The notes under the pieces were generated by a model, which worked only from the letters and a program-made list of their open reading frames with translations, was not told where the DNA came from and ran no database searches. From Plecoglossus altivelis (taxonomy: Eukaryota > Chordata > Actinopteri > Osmeriformes > Plecoglossidae), in the NCBI GenBank assembly GCA_036571765.1, contig BROE01000023.1:2176688-2240687 (forward strand): 64,000 bases of DNA, written 5' to 3'. Position 1 is the first letter of the stretch, and every line of letters begins with the position of its first letter. The position numbers were made by a program, and so were the translations under genes. Positions 38,084 through 52,100 of this stretch are shown piece after piece.

Positions 38084-41000
38084 GGGGGCATGTCTGAGCG
38101 TTGATTTATTTAAGAAGAAAAACAGGGGAGGGTGCAGAGACAGCGCCACATGAGCAGCTCACAGTTTCTAATGGTTTTCAGGCTTTCCCAGCATGGTCAC
38201 AATGACCTGCAAACAGGCCTCCCAACCTCAGCTGATCTGACAGTCTAGTAACAAGAACCACTGATGTATGAGCTATCTCCTATTTGAGCTGCCGTTCATC
38301 GTCCACTCCAGTTAGCAGCAACATGTTAGTAAGGCAATCTTGTGAATTGAGCAACACAGACGCTAGTTCCTCCGGTAACCTGCGATCCGAGCTTTCAAAC
38401 ATGAGTGGTCTTTTCCGGCAGGCTCTACAAATGTATAGTGACCTTCAGAAGCATCTGGATGTGTGCGTTGGGTTTGTCATTCAAAGATGCAGATGGTCAA
38501 GCAGTCATCTAAAGAGGAGATCACTTGAGATGCGCCGCTCCGCCCAAGTGCTGAATCACTTCCTTGAGTGTTGCTGGCCATCAGGAGATGAGAGCTGGAC
38601 CACAACGGCGTCTGGTGAATTCTAAATGCTCGACGCGAGACAACAGAGCCGCTTCAAGTACCCATGGTTGAATAAAACTATTTAACTGATAAGATTATAG
38701 AGCGGCAGGAGGATACGGAGGACAAGAGGTGACAGGAATGTGGTCAAAATACGGAGGATTTGATTAAAAAGATTGAGCAAAATGCGAAGCTCAGGCTTCC
38801 TTTGGTGGTTGACGCTCGCTCTGGGTGCGTTTGTCTTTGAAAGATGAAATGAGCAGAGAATAAACTGAATCTCTTGTCCACCAACAGACCTGACATCATG
38901 CCAGTTCACAATCCTATAGCTCTTAATTTTTTTTATTGCAGCAGCTTCAACTTCAGGCTAAACTTGATTGTATTTTTTATACACTCTTATAGCAGGACTA
39001 AGTTCATAGTCATGTCAATTCACAGCGAGCAACTACAGAAAATCCAAATCTCGCACGTCCCTGCAGAGCTAAACACCGAGGGGAGAACTTCAACGTCCTT
39101 TTGTTTTTCCAGCGCCAACGCCGGCTCCCTTCTTTAGGGGGACGGCGGGAACATGCACTTCCTGCAGGCTCTACACGCTGGAACCCGGGGGTTGAAGTGC
39201 CAAGTTAAAAACTCCTACGTTTTGTAAATGCCATCGGTTTGTCGTTCGTCCCCACCTCTAAAGATCAGTTGTGCATCTTCTTCTCACGTGGGGATTCACG
39301 CCTACAGATCCTAACATACTGGCTTCTTCTTTGTATTGATAGTGTTGCACTGGGCACTCCTGAGGGTAGTTGTGTACCTTATTTAAAGGCTACCTCGCTA
39401 TAGACACACAAACCCTTACCTCTAATACAAGACCCAGAAGCCACCCCACAAGCTTGTCCTTGTACTTTGGCCCAGACATGACTGGAACAATAGATATGTT
39501 ATCCAGCTGTTTAAAGGATATTATGTGCCTCCTTCCTGTCATATCTCCAGCTTCGTGACCCAGACACACCTCTCACATCATCAAATAATACATTCTGTAA
39601 TATAATAACAATAATAAGCATTTTCAATATTTTATTAATCTAAAATATTACACACAAAACAATAACAAACAGATGTAAACCTACCGGCTGGTCGGAGCGG
39701 TTGATGCCCACCAGGAAGAGGGACTCGGCGATGAAGAGGCTGATGCAGAGGTTCTTGTGGATCGTGTTGCGGTCGCTCTGGAGGCCCCGGAAGAAGCAGA
39801 AGGTGAAGAGGCTGATGAGCAGGCAGACCAGGGACAGCAGGATGCCCACCCAGGTGATGACGTCCAGCAGAAGATCGTGGACTGGGTCTGTGTTCTGAGA
39901 TGGACATGAGAGATGACCTGGTTAGGACCGGGCAAGGCAGACTGGAGTCCAGTACTGATGAATGACAGTCGCTCGGTCACCTAAATATGACACTTTTGAT
40001 AAGGTGACAACAAGACTTAGCAACAGCATTAGAAGAACACTAACGTCTGTGCAGACTGTTGGGTACTGTCACACCCTTCCTTGAAAGCGACGGAAACCGA
40101 TTTGTTGAACTGAATGAACTTCAGATGCAAATCTCAGGATTGTTTCTGTCTCCAAATGATTCTTGGAATGAGGGTTCTCGCGTTGCATGGCTCAACCACC
40201 AAAGACCCACCCACACAATAAGCCACAGGTGTCAGACAAATGGGTGGATTCATTGGACAGTCAAGCCATACGGGTCACAAAGTGAGACACAAAGCCTCAC
40301 AGCTGGGTGGGTGATAGGGCTACAATAGGTTTCCTATTCCACCACATAAACTCCATTGTTGACCAAGAGCAAGTTCTCTTAACAAATGAGTAATTTGCCA
40401 CAGTGGCCAGTTCACAGCACTAAAAACCATCCTGCTGACTATAAATATGTGACTTTATCGGAGATAAGGACCCGGCAACTCACTAACACTACGGTGAAAT
40501 ACAATTCACCTCAAGTCATAAAACCAAGTGCAGCGAGTGCTACTTAAAAGTGACAGCAAGGAGCAACACAGCCTGAGATGGCAGGGTTTTGCAGTGGTGG
40601 TGTGGAGCCGGCCATTACAAAAGACGAATTGACTAACACCTCTAAAGTAGAGTAGGCAAGCCAAAATATCTGCTGATATGTTCCACGTCAGGCCCAGCTG
40701 ACCTGCAACATGACCTTGTCACATCCAAACATGTCTGACTGCTGACATGCACACGAGCTACTGGAAGTACTGTATCTCAGAGTATGTTTAAAAATAACAC
40801 ACAGTGTCAAGGAACTGATCTTAAGCCTAGCCAATCAGTTGGCCCTGGAGACCATACTTACACACGCTTAGGTTGCTCATTCTGACAGGGCTTGCTTCCT
40901 AACAGCAGGCCTAGTTGCAAAAATCCCAAAGTGCTGTCAAGGAAATTTGTTTGCATCAATGCCTGTGCAATGTGTCCCTGTGTCTTCATGAACCCCTATA

Positions 41001-44000
41001 TTACTTAACAGTTTTGTCATTTAACTGACGTCGCTGCTCATGTCTAATCAGCCAAAAACCCGGACTTGTCTTTTTTGCTACATGAAAAAGAAACTGCTCT
41101 TGTTCGGATCAGGGTGGAGAAAGGCAGAAATGACATATCTTGAAGAAAACACGTCTTTGAAATGTGGCAAACATGGCAATTAAGCATCACAGAGAGAGAT
41201 ATAATGTAAAAAAGAGACATCATGATTTATTAACGCGACATAATTACGGGGCCCAAACACTTTGGTCAGCTTCAGACGCTTTCTAATTTCCCCATGGAAT
41301 CGGCCTCTTTTTCACTCCAGCGGGCTTTGACTTAAAACAGGAAGAGGGCTGGAGTAAGGAGATTTGAAAGTAAAAGGTGTACATCGTCTTCAAACTGACA
41401 GCTGTCCCTGCAGGGATTGTAAGACCATCTGGGTAGAACTAACCGATTCCGCCAGACTACTTAGCGTGAATGCTAATGAAGATTGCACAGGTAAAGACTT
41501 CAAAAGATATGACAAGACCCTTTTTGTCGACATTCCTGCCTGTATTCTGTGTGGATAACCCTCAAGATAAGCACTGAAATCTTCACAGGATTTGCTTTTG
41601 TGGGTGTCGCCCCGGATGAGGGTGTCAGGTCCAATGCCTACAGTGAAATGCTAATATAAATTGTGGTAAGAGTCGAATATGAATAGTCTTTGTAACTGAA
41701 ACCGATACTAAATGCTGTGCTATAGCGGTTGAACCAAATATCCACCCCTTACTGTGGCCCACATAAGAAACTGTTTGCTTACTCTGAGGAAAGAAAAAAA
41801 AAGCCTAGCAAAAGCATAGCGTATCTCTTTTCACCAAACAAGCACTGCTTTAAATCAGGTTTTCAGCGCAGTCAGCGATGTTCTCCGTGCACCGGGGCAG
41901 GGGTGTGAGGAGAGCTTTTGAAGGGGGCTTTTCAGCGTTACTGTGGTGAAACTTATGACGGCAGAACAGAGCAGAGGGTGAACGGTGCAGCTAACGCTAG
42001 CAGCGAGGGGGAGCAGATGCTCATCATTAAGGGGCCGCGCTGCGATAACAGTTGACTTGCTCGCAGAGTCTGGGGAGAGGCGCTCTTTTGATTTGGCTGC
42101 CTGATGAGCCATTGTGTATACATGAGGGGGATGGCTTGATGCGATGTACAGCAGCAGCAGTATGAGTTTGTGCGAGTGTGTGTAAGTGGGGAGTGGTTAA
42201 GAGCAGGCAGTTTGCGTGTGTGTGTGCGAGGCTCTGTGTGCGCGTGCCATGGGATCAATGTGTGCATGTGTAAGTGTGTTGTGTGTTTGCAAGGGCGCCA
42301 GCATTTCAGCTTGACTGAGCTATAAAGGTATAATGCAGTGGGGGGTGGCAGATGGTGGCTGTTCTAAAAGGGCCCTCCGGTTGTTCTCTAACGTGGCTCC
42401 TCAAAGACTGCAGGGTCTATCCATCCGAGTCTCACCTTCAGTCAGGGGACTCTGTTGGGGGAAGGGGGTGGGAAAGGGCTGTACACAGACACACACACAC
42501 ACACACACCTCTCTGATGGATTTACTGTGGAGCATTCTCTTTGTTCTAGGACGTTGGACGATTGCAACAGCACTTCTAGCCACAACTGGCCTCCAGAAAT
42601 CTGGAGAATATTCTGGATTGCCGTGAGGGAATGCCATATTACACAACAAAACCGCAGGATGCCACCTCGGTCTCTGTGACTCTTTTCAGAGCGAGGGGAA
42701 GGGCATGGCGCAGACACAAGTCCCCAAAGCAGAGGCTTGTCATTTTTTCCAAAAACATCCTCACTGTGGCTCAGGGATGGGCTGGCAGTCATGTGGCAAA
42801 AAGCAAAAGTGCGAAAGGATGAGGAGAGGAGGGGATTGATGAGGCACATTCTGCTTTCCAATCTCTGTCGTTTCCTTATTTCTTTAACGCGTCCACTGCT
42901 TCTTCCCAGCCGGAGGCCTCAAAGGGCCGTCTCCACTACCGTCTGGTGAGGAAGCCAGGGGAGGGAGAGCTTCCTGATTGACAAGCAGAGAGACACTCGA
43001 CACTTACCTGACAACTACTCTCTGTATCACCTGCGAGGGTGAGGTCTCACATGCGCCGCCCCTGGGATTCTCACCTCTCGAATACACCTTGTTTTTTGGA
43101 TTTCATTGTGTGAGCATCACACCTGTGTTTGAGGTGTAATGTGAACAAAACTAAGATAAAAAACAACTAATGCTAAGAAAATTGTCTTTATTCTTTGTGC
43201 TTTAAATGACTTAATACAACAGTAAGGTAGTGGGCCTTGACTCCTATTCATGAGATGATGGAAAGATGGAGAGCTAAAAAGGGAAGCAAAAAACAAAAAA
43301 GGGAGAGGATTTTATTCAATTATATCTAACAACTGCTCAGAGCTTGAGGCCAATCCAGGCTCTGTCGCCAGGCATGTCACCAGTCTCCAGGGGGCTTCTT
43401 TATGACCGCTACAGGGAGGAACAGCGTCCCAGACGGTCGTGAATCAGAGGCCGCCGCCCAGTCCTCGCCTTTAAGGGGGCTGGCAGGGGAACGCCCAGGT
43501 GCACGATGGGAGTTTACATCCAGTGCATCGAGCTAACGGATTCATGGGATGGTCTGCTTCGCTGTACCATAACGGTGATATAATGCCTGGGCTGGGCGCT
43601 TGCGTGGCCTTCCAGAGGGGAATATGTCTCAGCCCAAAAATAAATGTGTTCCTACCTAGTAGTTTCCAGTGAGTAACGGAGATCACAAACTTTCATCCGT
43701 ATTACATATTTCTATCCCCTCCTAACTCTAGCTGGTTCTCACAGCTGAATTTGAACTGAAATGCGATGCATACCATCCTAGGACTACAATTTGCAATTGA
43801 CAGTGGTCCTGAACTTGTCAGGCCCAGCGATTGCAGTGACTGTGTGTATAAGACATCCCTTCAAGGGGCTGATGTATGGGCTCCATGCATCTCACCTTCC
43901 ATCAGGCACAAAGAGCATCATTGATTTATACCTGCTGGTCCACAAGGACTGGAGGGGCTGACAGGTGGTTCAATATTACCCTGGGGCAAACACTCCTTCT

Positions 44001-46054
44001 CTCTATCTCTCTCTCTCAAACACACGTAGGCACACACACACACACATTTACACACACACACACACACACACAGCACGTAAGTAATGACCCATAGTCTGAA
44101 GAAGGGCAGGTCTATCTTTCTTAGCTGGATAGTGCATTGGCCGCCATTTAAACATTACCTTCACAACCCCCTTAAGGACATCTTGGCAAAAGTGCAGCTT
44201 AAATTTGAAGGGGATGGTTTAATAAGATGGTTCACACAGTTCTGCCTTGGGTGGGTGAGAGGGTGCAAAATTCAAAGTTTTAAGTATCTCTTGCCAAGTA
44301 TTGATCCAATGTATCCTTGAATACTTTGGGTTAGATTCTTAAGACTTTTAATTTATTTAACTTTTATTCAGTTAGGTTTATCCATAAAATCCTTTTGTTC
44401 AAAGTGGAACAAAGAGAGATCTGAAACGTGACCACCTCAGAAAGCTGACATCATGTCTACATCGTGTACCAGTCAACACTGGGTAATGCCGACCACCTGT
44501 ATTGACATGCTTTGAGTAATCCATAAACTCATTCGTAATCCCTAGCCTTACCTGAGAGCTGGGCTGAATCCACTCAGAAAAACCTACGTGTTTCTACTCT
44601 GACACAACTAAGGGTTATAATGTCCGCATCCAAAAGCCAAGACTATAAGAGCCTTCAGTGACATCATGTCAAAAGTGCAGCAGATGAAAAGGAAAAGTGC
44701 ACATAGATTAAGAGACATCGCTCCTTCCTCCTGGAGTACATGTTAGCTATTCTTTCCGGGAGACACCAAACTCCAAGTGGTCTCTGACTAACGCGCACCT
44801 GGAGTTCCTCTGTTTGCTTTGACTCGTTTGCGTGGCTCGTCAGCCACACTTTTCCTGACACTAGCGGCGAGGGCTGACAAAGGCCACATCCCCTCCTTGT
44901 GCGAGCTAGCTCACGTTAGCTCACAAAAGGCAGGGGAGGTGAGACAGACGAGACTGACAGAACTTGATTCCCCTACGAACATCCCGCTGACAGATGCATC
45001 TTTCTCTGTTGTTGACAGATCCTTGACAGGATAGAGGAATATGGAGTGTGCATGTCTGAGTGTGTGTGTGTGTGTGTGTGTGTGCATGTGTGTGTGTGTG
45101 TGTGTGGGGGGGGGTCTGAGATGAAGTGCTTCAGGACTACTAACAGATGAGCCCACGTGCTGTCCTGAGAACAAAGTAGCAGAGAGCAATTCTTTCTTCT
45201 ACGCCGAGCGAAGCAGAGAACATGCACAACCCAACAGCTGGAGCTGATGAAACCATATGCTAAGTACGAATGATCACATGTAAGAGGAGAAGAAACAGAG
45301 AACACCAAAAAACCAACAACATCAATTTACTCCATCTTCCTAGGGTAACAACTGTGCAATATTGCAGCACGTTACAGCACCCAAGCCTATGGACTGCAGT
45401 TACTGCATCTGTTGAATAACTTACATCTTTGTTTTCGCCCTGCATTGGCACAGATCAAAGATTTAGACATACGAAGTTCAGAAAGGTTATAATTGACTTG
45501 CAACATAATTAAACCCAGTGAGAGTTGGTGTTTGCGGAGACTGATTATTCCCCCATTGAGCTGAGTGCAATATTCGCAGGAATGAAGTTCAAAGTAGGCT
45601 ATCTATGATCGGTCTATAACAGAGCATGAGTGGGCAGTGAAGAGAATAGGCGAGGAGGGCACGTCTTCGTGAGAGTTACCTTGTTAGCCAACTCAACTCA
45701 TTTGATGTCTATTAGAAACTTTAAAGGCTAGAAGTTCACCTGGCTCTTAGGTGCTCCTCTCAGTAAATGTGTTGAAAACCTCCCGCACGCTCAAATGTGA
45801 GAACCACTTTAGTATGTGTTACAAACACTACTCTTCACGGTTCAGCACTCGCTAATAAGATGTTTAGTCACTTCAGAATATGCGCTTGAAGTCAACTTGT
45901 ATAGGCTACTTGGAGTTCATGTTTCGTTTATGTACAGTATTACCTCTAAGCGTACTGCAGATAATGGGATATCACAGATTATTAGCTCGGAGTTTACGAG
46001 GCTAAACATTGTGTCATTAATCACAGAAGACAATTTAACAAAAGGAGAGAGAGA

Positions 46055-46109
<55 letters not shown>

Positions 46110-49100
46110 ATACACAAAGGGTCAATTAGCTTTGACACACAAGAAAAGAAACAGTGTAAACATAGCATAAACTCTAGCTTCACGTAGAACAAGCCGTCCA
46201 TCAGCCCAAATACAGGACACTCATTCTCATGGTGAAAGCAGTACCTAATGAAGATCGGAGCAATCAATTATCGGAAAACAAATAAAGTGAAAATAATTAT
46301 TACATCCTTTTCATTTCTCTCTATAACTCTCCATATTTTACCCTGTTCCCACTGTCCCCAGATATAAACATGACTTAGAAAAAATGTCTCTAGCTGAGTG
46401 GGCAGCAGATTTTAGTTAACGATGCCGAGGTTTCCATGGAGACCAAACATATGGTCACCCTGACCCCATCTCACTGGCTCCCGTACAGAGCGTCTGAAGG
46501 CATTATGTCACACAAAACAGAAAACGTCTGCGAACACCCGCCGCAGACGCAAACTTCCAACAGGTTGCCTTTTACTCTAAAGAAAGAGGACAAAAAAAAC
46601 ACTTCAAAGAGAAGAAAGAAGGAACCGCCAACATTTTCCACTTTGGAACTATTGTCCACTTTACTCCCGAAAGCAGCATCACCAGCATCTTGAGGGGTTC
46701 CAAAAATCGAACAAAGATGCCCTTCTCCCTTCCCCTTTTTCTTCCCTCCTTTTTCTCCCTGCCCTTCTTTCCAAAGCCTCCATTCTCCCCCGTCCCTCTG
46801 TATGCAGGGCTCAGCTGAAGACACACAGACCGCGCCCCACAGCCAAACAGCTGAGTGACAAACAGTGACTCTAGCTCGCTACGGGGTGAGCCACCCTTCA
46901 GCCCACGGGGGTTCGGTTTGATTTGTGTGTATCTGTGTGTACGTGTGTGTCTGTGCACATGTGTGCATGCTTGTGTGTGTGTGTTCTGAGGGGAATGGAA
47001 GGCCCCAGAGCTGGGGGTGATGTGGCCTTGAGCCAACTGGGACAGACATGACATAGTCCTTCCTTCCTCCTAGCCTTGGCTGACAGGACACACCAGAGAG
47101 GCCATGGCTGGACCCCGTCAGCACTGCGCTCCTCACACTCCCCTGTCACAGAAGCAATCTAACTGTCTGTCACCAGGCAGGATATACCTCCCCTCATCCT
47201 CCAGCTTCCCTTCCGCGTCCCCTTTCAACACAACTATCCTCCCCTGGGGGTTGACGACAATGCCACTTCGCACCGCGGCCCTGCACAAACGAGAGGCCAA
47301 TCTTTCATGTGGCAATCTTCACAACTCTGATTGTATCTCTGCCTTGTTTTTTTGGTCCCCCTCCCCTTCATCTGTCCATCTGCTGGCATCCTTTCCACCT
47401 CACTTCTGGTAAACATCTCTTTATTTCTCCTCTACTCTTATATGCTGTTGTTCTGAAGAGCCTAGGCAACAAAGTACTGAGCAGTACAGTGAGAAAGCTA
47501 AAAAAAAATCACATTTTCACTCCCAGTAAAATGGAACTTGTTAAAAAGATCTTTAAGTCTAACTACATATTTCAAATAGAGCTTTTAGTCACATATTGAA
47601 TCACTTTTGAACATAACACGATGTTTTGAACAAAACATTTTTGAAGCTGATATGTGTCAAAAATACCAAGGGTGAAGCAAAAATAAGATTTGGCTCAATT
47701 CTGCAGTGTGAATATAATACTCGGAAAGTTTGACCTATCAGTCCAAGGAAATAGCAAATAAACAACAATCTAAATGGTACAGTGAGCAGTCATCGACACT
47801 GGCGTGATGAAAGGAAGCTTGGATGATAGCTTGGAGGGATGTGAACATAGCAGTGGGGGTAGCAGAGCTAACTAGAGTAAACAACAAGCTAGCAAGAAGC
47901 ATATGTGTGTTGTTACGTCGATAAATACCGCTCACCCTCAGCTGCAGGGAGTGTCAATGCCTTAGCATGACTCTCATGGACGTCTGTTTTACCTAAGTGT
48001 CAGTAGTGAAATGGGTATGCTTTACAGACCCTTCTGATGGTGAACAGCAATGTTTGGGTACTGAAAACAACGTTGAATAAACGCTTCACGTTAAGAATGT
48101 CCTCAAACCAAGCTTTTTGAAAGGAAATGAGTAAAACGTTCAGGGGTTAAAAAAAAGGTCTCTACATTTAATGAATTTGTGAAGGTCGTCGGTTTAGAAT
48201 TGCATGCGGAGTACACAGACTGCAGAACAAAGCAATACTTAAGTGCTATTCACTAACTTATGTTCAAGGGATCGTTCTGTATTTATCTATTCAAATCCAT
48301 CTTTCCACAAAGGGCGCCTGCCCTTACAGCATGCAACACTCGGTTTCCCCTTACCTTGACCTCCACATGAGCCATGAGGACAGCAAAGTTGGTCAGGTGC
48401 GTGCACGAACATGTGGTATGTGTCCTGTTGGTGCCTAGCAACCTGCAGTCTTGAGTGGACCAGTAACCAGTCATGGTCTTCTTGGAATAGCCCCAGAATG
48501 AACAGTTGGGGTTGAAGTTCTCCTTTGACTGCTGTGAAGAACAAGGGAGACAAACGTAGAAAAGGCAAAAGTTAAGGGAGCAAATTGACTGTAGGTTGAC
48601 TCATGTTCCAGTACCATCATTGGGGTAAAATGGAAGTAAATTAGAGGCATTAGCCAATCCCACGTAGCGTTCACATTCTACCTTCCACTATTTCTGTATA
48701 GAAATAGCCATCTCTTTCATTCCCTTGCGGGTTGTTGAATTTAAAGGGCGTCAAGCAGAGTTGAGATGGTGTTTCATCGAGTTTTTTTGACCTTTCTCTG
48801 TAACCTTTGCCTGGCGACAAAATACTTTTCCCTGCTGTTTAATGGCCGTCAGCGCCAGCTCTGCCAGCCAGTGAGGCTTAATGACGAGCTCCTCTTGCTA
48901 GTTCGCTAGCCATCTGAAAACTGTTACTAGGAGACTACAACTGACACATGGCATAAACAAAAGACACCGCCGAAACATTTCAAACGAGGACGATCCGTCT
49001 TTCTTTTTTTAAAGATAATTATCAAAAGCTTTGTTGGATGGCCCTTGAAGACTAGCGCTGAATTGCAATCCCAAATCTGGATACCTGCTTGGTGCGCATG

Positions 49101-52100
49101 TGCCATCTCCCAAATGGGTTCTGAAAGCGTTGCACAGGTGTAAAAGCTCAAGATAACTCACTGCATTTGCTTTTAACATCAATGTGTGGGCACACTTCAG
49201 AGGAAGCTAATATAGAACTGGGACCTATCCTGGAATTGTCTTTGGTGCAACTGCCAACTTGTTCAACTGTGGGGTGGTTTCTGCATTGCTACACCTACAA
49301 CTTAATCGGTTGAAGAGATTCCCTCTACGCACATAAATTTCCCACTGATTGAGTTAGCCTCCGCACGGCCAAGTCGACCTGGGCTCGGGGTATTCCAGAG
49401 AAAGCGGTCGAGATGACCTTCCATAGCGTTAACGACTTTAATTGGTCCATTAAAGGCAGAGGCGTGGAAGCGAAACAATATCTGGGGGACTGTGCGGTCC
49501 CTAGAGAGCACTGATCCAAATCCCCACGTCTATGGGGGTGGTGGAAGGGGGGGACGGGTGTTAATTGCAGGGCGAGGAACAAAGGAAGAACGCATGGTGT
49601 GGTAAATGGCAAGAATCCTAATACCCTTTCTGACAGGAACAGCTCTCGACGATACCGGAGAGGAGAGTTATCAAGTTAGTGTGCGGTCACACTCTGTCAC
49701 CGCCGAAAATAAGAATTTAGGGCATCAGCTATATGATTCTGCAGCAACCTTTACGTAAGTGTGGCCTGACATATCCAACGTTATGAGAAAACCTTTAGTT
49801 AGCGTCATCATTTGGACCTTCTTTGACCAAACAGACATGTATTTGGCTCTCCTTACATGCTCTCCAAAGTGCACTAAGAGTCCAGGAACCCAAGTACACT
49901 GCCACAAGGGCAGTGCTTTATTGAGATTAGACCATCTAAGAGAGACAAGGGTATTAAAATGGTTGTGCCCCTACATTATTCCCTGACAGTTTGAACCAAG
50001 CTGCCTCTCCAAACTACGAATTAAACTGAAGAGCAGGTGGGTCGTGGCAATAACAGCACTGACCCCCATTTTGACATTTCCCCATTTTCATTTAAAAAGC
50101 CATAAGCTATCTCTCTCTTTTCCTCTCTCGCTCCCGCTCCCTCTCACTCTGTCCGGCCCCCCCTCCCACCCACCCCCCCCCCCCACACACACACACTTTA
50201 CACACACATCCACACACACCTCAGACACTGCAAGGAGGTCCCTCCCACACACCGGCACACACAGCCCCTTCTGCAAATATCTCAAGGTCTTTCAACCTGC
50301 CTAATAATCACTGGAGGCGTCGCAGGGAGACAAAGCGGGGCTGTTTTGACTGAGTCGTGCAGGAGGCAGATAATGCAGAGGGGAGAGCGGGAGGCAGTGA
50401 GGAGCTCTCCCATGCTATGACTAACCAGCCTCTGGGGACTCCCAATAGAACCAAGATATTTGTTCAGCCTCCCAGTTTCGACACGTGCGACCCATTTGCT
50501 CAGCAGCAAACGAGGGGGAAAGCGGATCAGATGCAAAACAAATCCTCATCAGTGTGAGAGGAACTGGTAGTCAAACTTTGGTCCTCATAACTCGCTCCTT
50601 CAATCAAATGTAAGCAGTAATGTTGGGGGAATTGAGAGCGCTTTGGGAATTGGGGAGAGATCTTTGAGCTAGTTTCAATCCGGGTTCATGCGAAGTACTT
50701 TAAACGGGCCTACTGTCGTTCGCTATGTTGGGGAGTGTCTTGTGACATTTGGACCACTTGGAATTCAGCGTGGCGGCCTTTAAAGCAGATGTTTGGGACC
50801 CTTGACATTTACAAACCTCCACACTGAGGAGCTCCTCCTTCCTGTGGGCTTAGCTTCAGGGACGTCCACTTACCTGCAGGTGTTTCAGCGTGAATATGAC
50901 AGGGTCTGACAGGTAGACTTTGTTGGTGTCCTTGTTGATGGCAGCGGTAATAACGGGCGAGTTGACAATGACAGAGTAGTTGGTGGCCATGGCCTCGCTG
51001 CCCAGCTTCATGCTGGCGTTCTCTGTGGAGAGGTAGGCACCGATGTGTTTGTAGAGGACAAAGGCTATCCGGATCTCACCTGAGAGGGAGAGAATGAGAC
51101 CAACTTGTTGAACCAACAGACAGCATGTGAACACACACAGGGATCTTTTTACCAGGTTAATAGGTGCAAAACCACATTAATGTATTTAGCATTCTTCGAT
51201 GGAAACATTGAGGGTGGGGGGGTTCAACACAACATTTCCAATTGACTTCCGAGTTTCGTTATTGAGTCAATCTCCAAGTGGTTTTGAACGTGACTACCTC
51301 TCACTGACGGTTGCATCCAAAAACCTTTGTCAGCGCCTCTTTCCTTTCCACTGCTCGTGTTCTCTTCACAGCATACCCCCCCCCCCCAGAGAACTGATAT
51401 GAAAGCCGGCTGCCTCCCGCACAGTTTGAGGCCACTTCACTCCAACGAAAGGGAAACAATTTGCGCCACGTACCTCCGGTGAGGGGGATGCTATCTTGGG
51501 TCTGGCTGTAATGACTCAGCGAGTATCGGCTGGCCATGAGCCTGCCTGATCTGGTCCAGAGTGCCTATTTGCATGAGCAAGTAATAAAGTCCAAATAACA
51601 GTGTGTTGAGCTCCGCTGGATGGGCCTTTGTTGTGCACAATGGGCTCGTTACTGCTCAGGGCCGGTGCTTGAATATGACTAATTCAGTTTCCAGGGACCC
51701 TCTACTGTTCAGAAGTCAGAAGAGAGTGGGGCTGTGTGTCACGATACGCACTGTGCTTAACACATTGCCACCTCAGAAATATATGATGTGAGTGTGCGCG
51801 CATATATGTGCGGGAGGGAGGGAGCCAGTGACTAACTGAGCGACTGACTACATGAAAGACTGTATACGCATGTGATAGACTTCATGAGAAAAAAACAAAA
51901 AAACAAAAGCAAATTGATTGGTAAAAATGGAGAACTTCTAAGCCATGCAACACTGTCAAGACTTATTTTGTGCTGTTTAAACCAACCGTTTACGTGCACA
52001 TACTGTGAGTAGACACACCAAGAGTTGTCATTGGTCACATGTCTGTAACCTGTTCACAATTCAACAGGTTACAAACATGGCCTGCTTTCTGTTTCATTCA

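Larger units (their letters stand above)
39895..48354 (-). other. adgrl3 intron, 8,460 nt
   Basis: This is the largest intron seen. It holds CA or GT repeats at 42489-42508, 44032-44072 and 45059-45114 (the last ending in poly-G), a GA repeat at 46045-46106, GT-rich sequence at 46924-46983 and moderate-GC patches around 43390-43500. I saw no exon or transposon coding sequence. Confidence 0.6.
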
